A stretch of DNA of 64,000 bases, from contig NC_134029.1 in NCBI RefSeq assembly GCF_964204645.1, positions 19,612,450 through 19,676,449 of the forward strand. The letters run 5' to 3'. Positions 54,561 through 64,000 of this stretch are shown here, piece after piece. Each line of letters starts with the position of its first letter. Position 1 is the stretch's first letter. Position numbers and translations under genes: made by a program. The DNA comes from Tubulanus polymorphus (lineage: Eukaryota; Nemertea; Palaeonemertea; Tubulaniformes; Tubulanidae). The notes under the pieces are model-generated. The model was not told where the DNA came from, did not search any database, and saw only the letters and a program-made list of their open reading frames with translations.

Positions 54561-57500
54561 ACGAAAGTGAAATGCGTACAACAACCTTTTTTCTAATGCC
54601 ATCTTTTACATAAAATGTTCTTCCATTCACTTAAGTCTTATGTTGACAGATAAAAGTCGAATAAAACAGTCTAATCCGTGTAAACTCTGGATTAATTGAG
54701 TCCAGTCAACAGCCGAAACGTTGAGGTTTCGTATTGATGATAAATTTCGCCATATGAAATTGTATCGTGGGACTTGTTGATTCGTGTCGACAGATATTAG
54801 GTAAATATATCTAAGCATAATTAGCTGAATGAATTATTCTCACATTTTGCATTAATCGCTGTAGAAACGAATAGGTCGTGGCGTTCTCTTAGTAGTGAAC
54901 TATCAACAGTTTTTTGAGTCGCGCGCGCTGTTGACTATAGAAATTATCATTTCGTATCCACCGCGATGTGCGCGCTTCCTAATGAGCCTAATATCGTTTA
55001 ATAAAATCGGCAAGTGGCTCGTGGCGCAACACTGTGGAGTTTATATAGTCTGCGACGAATCGAAATCGATATACGGCACGCAACACCGAATCGACTGGCG
55101 CTCTCACACGAGCCAGCTTCGCGTAATCCGCGCCGGCGAGGGAAAACGTTTGAAAAGAAATAGATGCCGAGCGCGATCTGTCGGTTCCATATTTCTCGGC
55201 ATTTCGTCGTCTGGTAATACGCGTCTCTCGTACAGTCTGTGATGTTTTTACTATCGATGACACAAAAAGCGTAGAACCTCGTTACGTCGCCATTGTTACA
55301 ATCCCATTTGTTGGGTGAAAATTAACCGTTCTAAATCGACAGCTCCCGGTAAATTAATATACGTATACGGGGAAATCTGAGCCGTTTTCTAACTCGCGGA
55401 CTTTTGTCTTAGATGATAATTCTTCGCTGTCTCGCATTTCACCATCACCGAGTGCAGCCGATAGAAAAGCGACTACAGAAAACGTTTGATATTATGATCG
55501 AACTGAATACGTGTCATGTAATCCGGCGTGATTTAATTGTCAGCCATTGACAAAAAACTTGTCAGCAAATTATCTTGATGAATGTGTTTACGTATACGGC
55601 GTGAAACCCGTTTTCAATTTAAACTGCGGCCATCTTGAATTGCCCGGAAAAAAAACAGGTTTTTTCAATACGAATCAACCCATGATTATTATAACCGTTT
55701 AATTCACGCCGATACACAATTTTCTAATCATGTGTCTCGGTCTGTCTGTAGTACAAATTAAGGAACTATACAGATCTAAACTCGTTTATTTACTATATAT
55801 ATGTATATGCCTTTATTGCGTCGTGAAAGCGTATGTAATTGATAAAAATATGTACATTATTTGATGTCTATGCAGTTTTCAAGTTCATTCAAGTACACTA
55901 ATGATTTTATCAACAATAGGAATTCGAGCTTTATTTTCATTGTGTGTGTTTTAAACGAAGATGTATACATTCTCTCTAGAATAATTTGAGTGTCCAACCT
56001 CGAGTCATATCCGATATCGCTTGCATCGATTGCGACTTCGTAAAAACCTAATTCAAGCCTTCGATTCGAATAAAATGCCGAATAGCCCCGAAGATATGTC
56101 GTATTGTAGCTCAGCAGCTTTGAAGTACTGGTGGAATGTCACAGCTTGTGGGAAGCTCATTATTTAAATCATGATTGACACATGCTTTCAACTTACTTGT
56201 TAAACGTGGAAAACATGCATTTGCTTTTCTAAATGGCGTGTCACCCACGTCTTCATCAAGCAAACAGCGGTGATGTACACGTTCAACAGTCGCCAAAACG
56301 CCAACACGCGTGGTCGGGTGCTTGCAGGCGTAACGTAGGCCTAGAACTGTCCGCATTCGGGGTTAAAATGCGAATTTGAGATAAAAACACACACAATATC
56401 GATTGGCGGCACTTGTTCGGAATGCTGTCCTGGAGAACCTAGATGTTACAATCCCCACGCGCGGCGCTTCTTGCCAAGTGCGATGGTGATGTCCGCCTAC
56501 CCTCTCGCCCTTCTAATCATCCAGGCCACGTATTATACATATACATATTTGTCAATGGCTATCATCGCATCGTCATCGTGTCCGTAACTGTTATTGCTGT
56601 CGGAGAATCGATCCGCTTTCTGCGTGCGTTGTGTGTCTATGTCGTGTTAGCCGTCGGTTACTTCGGGAGATGTTGCAACTCGTTTCGGCTGCTCCCGGAT
56701 TAAGATTATGAAGTATCTTGACACGTCAAATCCTCATGTAACCTCCGCGCACGGCGGTAGACAGACCCTTCCATTCGACCGGGGAAGCCGTGAGCGATCC
56801 GGCGTACTGGCAGATACATCGAATTTGCCGCACGGGCAATATCGCTATATTTAAGGGCCTTGGTATCAGAATTTGTAAATTTGATTATATACGCGCCAAG
56901 ATTTGTATCGTGTGAAGTCACACCGTATGTAATAGACTTTACAGAAACATTATAAAGTTCGCGTGGACACGGAATGTCGGTTGAAAATCAATTACGCGGT
57001 AATACAAATCAATGGTGATTAGTTTATAGTAGAAATCGCTGCAGGGAATCGCGGGAATCTCAAATGAATATCGGCGCGGGAGACATAACATCTCAGATGC
57101 ATGGCACCGATAACAAATATTTGATAATAGTTAGTTTGTTGTTACCGTTTCTGAATGAGATATTGTTACATTTTACATAAAGCAAAACAATGTAAAATGA
57201 AGTCGGATTTTGCCACGCAACTTTGGCCGAAAATAACCGGGGCTCGTCAAGCTCCGTATGATATGAACGTAAACGGATGAACCATGCGAATTGACCTTTT
57301 CGCTTGCTAGCTTTTGCTAATGCATTTTTTGCGAATACATTTTACAGCGTTATGCGAATGATTTTTAAATATTTCATTTTTCATTAATTGTTCTCGCCGT
57401 TTGTCATTCGGAACGTTGCATTTGCGCCAGGCTTGATAATTGTCTCTCGGGCAAATTAATTGAATATGAATTATGAATGGACAGCGCATTGCGCGCATAA

Positions 57501-59269
57501 AAATACTATAATACAATCGACTGCACTTAAAATCTCCGTGTTATGTAAACCCGACTCTATCGTAAGCTATATCATCGCTGTGGCGGATTATGCTTCTGAA
57601 TTTCTGCAATACGGCAGATCCGTTCGCGAATGCATCTTTGTTTCCTATTCATTTCAATTCAATAATAACGATGGTGGCAGAATGAGTAATCCTGTAAAAA
57701 GTAGCAAATTCAGTAAAATTGAAGTCTATATGACGCACTATTGGGGGTGAAGGCCCATTTTCATAATACTAATGATAATGGTAATGATGAATATAAACTT
57801 GTATAGCACGGACAGTTGCGTTCCAGGGTATATTAATCAGCGTTGGCTGAATAGTTTTATTTTAGCAGATATGATTTGAACTGTGTAACTGAAATGGATG
57901 CTGAGTAGATTTCTGTGAGTGGTTGAACTGGTTCCATAGTCGAGGTGCACGGTATGGGAAGGCTTAGAGAAAGGTGAACTTTGATCGAAGTAAAAAAATA
58001 ACAATCATAGAATTGCAATAACAAGATTAGACGTCCAGCTGCAGACTGTAATTTTATCTCTGGATTGTAAAACGGGCTAAAAAATTTTAATTAAAAAAAA
58101 ATGACATTTTCTGTTCACTGCTAAAAAAGTAGTTGATGAGTTCAAACGAGCACTTCACAATACACAAAACTTCGAGCGATAAAAAAATCGACGTAGATAA
58201 ACGAAAGATGTTTTTTTTATATAAGCTACGTATATAGGCCTAAGCCGCTGTCGGTGAATAATATTGTAAACACGTTCTGCGCATGTGCCCGATGGGATTA
58301 TCGGTTTGTTAACGAGCTCTTGCGATGGCGTCCCAGGCGGTAGTGCGCTCGTGCCGTTCCAAAATGAGAACGCGCGGCCATCCGATCCATATGATCGTGG
58401 CGCTGTCATTTGCGAATTTCGTCTATCGTTATATACGCTACTATATGTTTTTTTTCGACGTGAAACCATTTAATTAATCAACTCGCTTCGTAATGAGCTT
58501 GCAATGTTGTTGCTGGGCTTAATGGAGCAAGAAGCTCCATGTAAACAAATCATGTAACAAGATCATTAGATGTATATATATTTTTGCTCATTACTGTATT
58601 ATTACCACTATTCCGTTATTGTATTATTATGATTATTATTATTAATAATTATTATATCATTCTTAATATTTAGCCATTCATGAGACGCTCAACGTTCATG
58701 GGGGCCTCTGGTATCAAAAATGTACATACAAAAACTATTTAAATGACAGAAGAAAGCCGTACAGATAATTTCAAGTCGAAACAAATGTCATTATTATCAT
58801 AATTTAGCATCTGTTTATACGAGCCATCTGAAGAAAAGATTTTATTAGTATTTTGCATTTTGGCCGATTCGTCACCCCCATCCCCTATGGCACTGACAGG
58901 TTGCTCGCGGGGCTTCGGGACGACATGTTTTCGAAAACATTGTTAATGAAGTGCCACAATCGATTCCTTTGCAAGATCAAAGACGCACTTCAGCAATAGA
59001 TATAGATTCGGGCTATTATTTCACTGTCATCTTTGTAGTATGAATCTTGTGGATATTTCGGATATATTAGAAAAACAAATAAGCCTATGTCGATGTTTCA
59101 TCTTCGGATTCTTGGAAGGAAAATCTATTTCGGTTATTTAGGGGGGCATCTGAGGTCAGGAAGAATCGATGTCGGATAGGATACGGAATGCTTATACGCT
59201 GTTGAAACCAATTCATTGACTCCCATCAAAAAGTTCTGTATATGTCGTCTGTCCAATAATGAAGTCTCA
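54561..59269. other. Mostly non-coding stretch
   Basis: A GC-richer block at 54895-55262 is open on both strands (115 plus and 91 minus codons) but shows no domain. At 56111-56356 (minus) an 81-codon frame beginning MRTVLGLRYACKHPTTRVGV has a protein-like composition, without a family match I can name. At 57770-57990 words such as GTTCCATAGTCGAGGTGCAC resemble interspersed repeats of marine invertebrates. Nothing else supported. Confidence 0.4.
56111..56356 (-). pseudogene. Possible eroded coding fragment, unknown
   Basis: Minus-strand frame of 81 codons, ending NNELPTSCDIPPVLQSC before the stop. Composition is balanced, with Cys and His spread through it. It lies in a repeat-rich area, with no neighbouring gene and no clear splice sites. 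It could be a remnant of a transposon protein. I recognise no family and it may be a chance frame. Confidence 0.15.
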
Positions 59270-59270
59270 C

Positions 59271-59448
59271 CTATTATTATTAGTATTATTATTAGTATTA
59301 TTATAAGTATTATTATTAGTATTATTATTAGTAAAATTATTAGTATTATCATTAGTATTATTATCAATATTATAATTAGTATTATTATTAGTATTATCAT
59401 TATCATTATTATTATTAGTATTATCATTATCATTATTATTACGCATTT
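59271..59448. repeat. (TTATTAGTA)n-like microsatellite
   Basis: About 20 imperfect 9-base units such as ATTATTAGT, with TTATCATTA variants towards the right end. It explains the Ile/Met/Leu-only frames on both strands. Confidence 0.9.
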
Positions 59449-61045
59449 CGCGAAGCTTCCGAAACTGAGATCGGATTGAAATCTGATTAATTTTCTATTA
59501 TGGATTGATAACTGGTAATCGTTGTTGTATAGTTTATACTGTAATACAGTGTTGTGACGTGCTATTTCAACCGGTTCCACTCTTGTCAAACGTTATTAAT
59601 GCATGTAGAAAACAGATGTCTTTTTTCTATTTTTGAATGTGATCAACCAATATGTTACGTATATATCTGCACATTAAATGAAAATATGATTTTTTTTAAT
59701 ACGTACAGGCTGTGAGCCAGGGTGCGCTCAGGCCGTCGCTGTATTAGTAGTGCGTTTATGCATTGTTCCTTTCTCCCTGCTGGCCAAATGTGACCAAGTA
59801 AAAAGCATTTTCATTTACACATCGATATCAGAGATCACGCCGATCATTCAATTTCCCGGTTCTAAAGAATACATAGCTTTCCTAAATTCAAAACGGAGGT
59901 GTACCTATTGAGACAACAGGGAAGCTTTTTTCCGTATGGATAAAAATCTGCTTCGCTCGTCAATGTTGCATCCGAGTTTTTAGCGTTGAGTGGTGGTACA
60001 TACCCCTGTAGTGCACCTGCGCAAACTGGAAGATCGTTTTTCAAAACAGTTGTTTCGTCGTTGAAAAAATCGCGAAAGGCGATTCTAGTAGACACCAAGG
60101 GGGAAAGTACTACACTGAAACACGAATTCACTACGTGGAAACTGTTTTTTGTGGCCAATTGGAGAAGTGTTTCTCTAAGAAAGAACTTCTTTAAAAGTTC
60201 CAGTTCCTTATTCCTCCTCACTGGGAATGCGTCAGTTTGTTGAATTGCAGGCGCCTACGAACAGGATTTCTACTCGCAAAGCTTCATGAAAACAGCTTGC
60301 AGCTTTAAAAAGAATTCCAGATGAATACATTTTTCGGCGATTGTACAATAAGTACCGTTCAAACAGATCAAAGCGCAATGCACCAATCTAAAGCGTCTTC
60401 AACGATGGACTCAAAGAACTATAATTATTTCCAGTAATCACGTCGACATCCGCCGTCGGTCCCTGATTCGAGTTTTCGTATATATGTCAATTTCCTGTCC
60501 ACGCCGCCATTGTTCCTTTGAAGCTGACCACGTGATGTGTTTTTCTTGGCGACAGTTCCGTCGATTCGGGTCAACCTCGTCACGTCAACGCCGCACAACT
60601 CGCCGTCGCTATTGCCAATCTAACTGATCAATCGCGGTTCGGCTTGCCGCGTTTGTCTCCTTGACACGTTGATGGGCAATTATCGATCAGATACACACAA
60701 CGATTCGGATGCGGCTAATCTCGAGTAAACACCGAGTCGCTTGAGTAGCGTAGATTAAGCACTTTTAAATCTGCTCTGTCGTAGTTCTTGATGTTTTCAT
60801 TATTGGGTTTCAAATTTCGATATACGCGCTGTATTGGCTCCCCAATGACCTAATACAATCAGACCAGTCTTTATAGTTTAACGATTTCGAGTGTCATTCG
60901 TCCTCTCGAGGAGGCAACTCCCCGGGTATGACCACATCTATATATTACGTAAACGTCTGGGGCGGTTGACTGGCCAGTTGGCAACTGAATATTACGGCGG
61001 TTTTTCAAGATTCGGTAGTATCGTCGCATTTTCTCCAGCTTATCT
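59449..61045. other. Non-coding stretch
   Basis: Frames at 59862-60221 (minus) and 59986-60243 (plus) overlap and have no recognisable domain. CpG-rich between about 60530 and 60740. No RNA gene seen. Confidence 0.45.
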
Positions 61046-61214
61046 CAGTGGAACCTCGTTATAACGAACTCGGATACAACGATCCATAGTCATATAAAGA
61101 ATCTCGTCCCAAGTAAGAAAATAATTCAACAAATTTCATATTGGATATAACGAACTATCGGTTATAACGTACTATCTGGTCGTGTGAAGTTCGCCGCAGT
61201 AACGAGATTCCCTG
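61046..61214. mobile_element. pogo/Tigger-like MITE, copy 2
   Basis: CAGTGGAACCTCGTTATAAC with GAACTCGGATACAAC at the left; GTAACGAGATTCCCTG at the right, followed directly by TA. The interior TGGATATAACGAACTATCGG matches copy 1 at 31659-31832. Confidence 0.8.
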
Positions 61215-61708
61215 TATATATCTGTGGTGCAAGTGCATATAGCGTGATGCCGGTCTAAAGCGACCAGGAAATAGACATAGCTCCGTATGTAGATAATGGT
61301 CAGAGACGGCCAGCAATATCGACGTCTCCGCTGCTCAAATCAGGTAATATGGACAAGTGTTTCCCTTGACACGGGGTAACATTTATGGATAAGTGCTGCA
61401 ATCCGGGCTCTCAGTGAAGTGAACTAAATTGTCGTTCGAGTGTCATCGGTAATCATTCGTGTCTGGTCGGGCGCTCCTCGATTGCGATCAAAGTGTTCGT
61501 CTGCCATAACGCTCTTCCGCGTTCTGGATACACATACGTGCGTAGACGGGTTTTGGGGGCATTTACATCCATATCGACATATAATACATAAATATATATT
61601 CGCAAACCATAGTCAATACGAAATACGAAATAGGAAATGTTTAGACGTCCTATGTAAATGTCTGTCGGGCAAATGCAACAATAAAAGGAACGTGACGCGA
61701 CAGTGAAG

Positions 61709-61787
61709 AAACGCGCACTCACCGGGAATCGAACCCGGGTCTCGTACGTAAAAAGCAAGCGTGCTAACCAGTGGACCAAAAGGTACA
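61709..61787 (-). repeat. tRNA-like sequence (tRNA pseudogene or SINE head)
   Basis: On the minus strand TGGTCCACTGGTTAGCAC resembles a D arm and A box, and GACCCGGGTTCGATTCCCGG is an intact T arm and B box. The anticodon region CTTGC-TTTTTAC-GTACG would read UUU (Lys), but its stem has mismatches. The 3' acceptor half TGAGTGC has no matching 5' half (a functional tRNA would need GCACTCA where TACCTTT-like sequence stands). It is therefore not a functional tRNA. Confidence 0.65.
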
Positions 61788-61799
61788 GTATACGTGGCC

Positions 61800-62699
61800 A
61801 GTGGTTATTTAGCTTGTATATGCGTAACATGTCCTACTGCACACTAGTCCACCTGGCGGATCCTCACTTGCCACTGACGTTTACAGTCGATCACAATAGT
61901 GAAACTGTATCTATTTAAAATGTTAGCTCATGTCGGATCGAAGCAAAATGTATCGCACGCTATGAATAGCTGTTTACTTCTACGGGGATTTATTAAACTA
62001 TTCGTACCGAGATTGTATTCGCTTTTGAATATAAAATTCGCCATGGATGGCGTGAAGTATTCTTCGGCGCGCGCGCACCGCACCGCGCGGTTATTCCTAA
62101 TTCATTTGTGTCCCTCGAGATGATGGGAAAAACGCTATTATACACGTCGTTCCTATACTGAAAATAACTTGGAAACAACCGCCGTTCATGAATAAATAAC
62201 CGTATCTGCGATCAAGTATCGGCTCGACCACAGCGAACATAGACGCCGCCATGAAAAATTCAACGTTCGCTTGCCGCGGCTGTCATATGTATTTGGATTC
62301 GATTTTTTTCCCTCGCGAGTGACATGCTTGTATATATACGATCTAATCTTATCGACTGGAATTCTAATGCCGTATCAGATCCACCCGCGGTAAATACGTT
62401 TTCTTGTTTGGGTACTATCGACATACTCAATTCCTGTAGGGCAATGGGAGAAGTTAGCGTTTTGATAATCGGGTATTCTCGTTGCGAGCGCGGGACAAAC
62501 GCCGCGAAGCGAAAGAGTCTTGAACCGTGCTCGAATACGATATACGCATTGCTGTATCATTATAAGTTTTAAGCACGGTGCAGGTAATGATCATTGAGAA
62601 ATGCATCTGAACTTTTAAACGTGTTATGGATAGGCATCATCATCGAAACTAAACCGTGTGGAAGATGAAAGAAAAAATACTCATAGTAAGTGAATGTTA
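61800..62699. other. Non-coding stretch
   Basis: No gene recognised; a CpG-rich patch lies near 62050-62290. Confidence 0.45.
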
Positions 62700-62965
62700 G
62701 GGATTTCATACCAGGGGTATGAGGCATGAGGTATTGAATTTTTTTTCAATTTTATTCAAAATCTATTAGGTAATTATAAAATAGATCTTAACTAGATTTT
62801 CAATAAAATTAAGTAAAAATATAATGATTTTAAATAAGTTATTTTATTTTTATTAAATTTTATTAAAAAATCTAGTTAAGATCTATTGTATAATTACCTA
62901 ATAAATTTTGAATGAAATTGAAAAGAAATTCAATACCTCATGCCTCATACCCCTGGTATGAAACC
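62700..62965. mobile_element. 266-bp fold-back element (MITE-like)
   Basis: GGGATTTCATACCAGGGGTA with TGAGGCATGAGGTATTGAA at the left is mirrored at the right by TTCAATACCTCATGCCTCAT with ACCCCTGGTATGAAACCC. The first 38 bases of the arms differ at only one or two sites. Pairing continues through AAAATCTATTAGGTAATTAT and AGATCTTAACTAGATTTT to an AT-rich loop near 62830. No coding capacity. Confidence 0.88.
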
Positions 62966-64000
62966 CCCAACTTTCCCTTACTACTCATCTCGAATTGAGA
63001 ACGATGCAGAACAATGTTGATTAATTCGGTCTAGTCCGCAGGAGTCCGCAGCGCATTTTTCTATCCGGGTCTCTCTATACGTATATCGAACATCATCAAA
63101 TTCTTCGCGCGATACTTTAAATTCCGCAGTTTCTGGTCTATCTCTTTTCGATCGTTCGGATCTCCGCAAACGTCAGATAAAACAAATCATCGGGAAAAAA
63201 AACTTTCGGGTAATTTTTTTAAACGCGCTGAACGTACTTTTTAGCCTGACTTTCTTTTTTCCAATGAACTCTGTGGTTGGGAAATAAAATTTATTTATAA
63301 ACAAAGATAAAAAAAAGGTGCTGTGAGCGCAAAACCATCCACATTTCAAGGGAGATTAGTCTATCGTAGCCTCGACGAATACCGACTGTTTATCATCTCA
63401 GAAAACATCTGCAGTTGCGGCGAAATATCCAAAACATTGGGATTGCAATTTTCTGAAGTTTAGTTTTTGAAAGGGTTGAAAAAAAACAAAAAGGGATTAA
63501 TTAATTTATATCGAGGAGACATCTTAATTTGCTAAGAGAAATAAAATCAAATGAAAGAACAAAATCGAAAGAAAAATCCTCAGCGATTTGGTTTGTTGAT
63601 TGATAGTTTAATGGTTGTGTGGTTAGCGTATCAAAGGCCAGTCCCTATTTTAGGGGGTTCTCCTTGCTCATCGTGGACAGTCCGCCTGAATGCCGGCCTT
63701 TAGAAGGTTTGGGCATTGATTTGAAAAAAAACAAATCACTTGGTGGTGACACTTTTTCATAAGTTCTCATTCAAAATATGCGCATTTTTAAATTTACTTG
63801 CAATATTGCAGGAAACATGACGAAAATCTTCAACCGTTTTCACCCCATTATGCCGGGAGTAGTGTGAAATTCCTCCTCTCTGCATTTATCAAAAATTGTC
63901 CGTCTGAGCAGTCCCAGTGTGCACCTTACACGCAGTCCGGGAGAGGTCAAAGATACGGCGATGCATAATGAGAAAAATGGAATAAAAACGTGAATGGAAC
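62966..64000. other. Non-coding stretch to window end
   Basis: No gene, repeat or RNA recognised with confidence. Confidence 0.45.

Noticed and set aside
59134-59589. 151-codon minus frame with Ile/Met repeats
   Set aside because: Product of the TTATTAGTA microsatellite.
61709-61787. Functional tRNA-Lys on the minus strand
   Set aside because: The T arm is intact but the acceptor halves do not pair and the anticodon stem is broken, so it is a pseudogene or SINE head.

Overview
This is a window of animal nuclear DNA. It is AT-rich and intron-rich, very sparse in coding sequence, and crowded with short inverted-repeat transposable elements, a LINE fragment and microsatellites. There is no sign of bacterial operons, rRNA or organelle sequence. 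The protein family, the exon structure and the repeat style fit an invertebrate bilaterian, and I would guess a lophotrochozoan (mollusc, annelid, brachiopod or similar). That guess is inference; the species cannot be read from the sequence.

Bases 1-13588 hold the 3' part of one plus-strand gene of the lachesin / DIP / IgLON group of cell-surface immunoglobulin-domain proteins. Six consecutive exons are readable: 163-367 (second half of Ig1), 6937-7089 and 7867-7995 (Ig2 in two pieces), 9359-9646 (Ig3), 10370-10516 (charged linker) and 13455-13588 (hydrophobic C-terminus that looks like a GPI-attachment signal, then a stop). All five splice junctions are in phase 1. The exons join to about 351 residues. 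The start codon, the signal peptide and the first half of Ig1 lie upstream of the window.

Bases 13589-48800 contain no convincing host gene. They hold a 5'-truncated LINE with an intact reverse transcriptase core (about 41010-42490), many non-autonomous DNA elements with inverted ends, and dispersed repeats. Three of these are fold-back elements whose two arms each look like a tRNA-Ser-derived promoter (23632-23945, 40180-40493, 46900-47168).

At 48860-48938 there is a probable signal-peptide exon ending in a phase-1 splice donor, below a CpG-rich stretch. It looks like the first coding exon of a second secreted or membrane protein whose remaining exons are probably past the right edge. The rest of the window (49-64 kb) would then be its first intron. 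It carries more repeats, including a 278-bp perfect palindrome around an (AT)59 tract (53793-54070) and a 266-bp fold-back element (62700-62965).

The most unusual material is in the repeats: the palindrome, the double-tRNA-like fold-backs, a GAAAC-rich fold-back family in which one member has expanded into a 55/59-bp minisatellite (513-957), and a 75-bp near-perfect hairpin (38101-38175).
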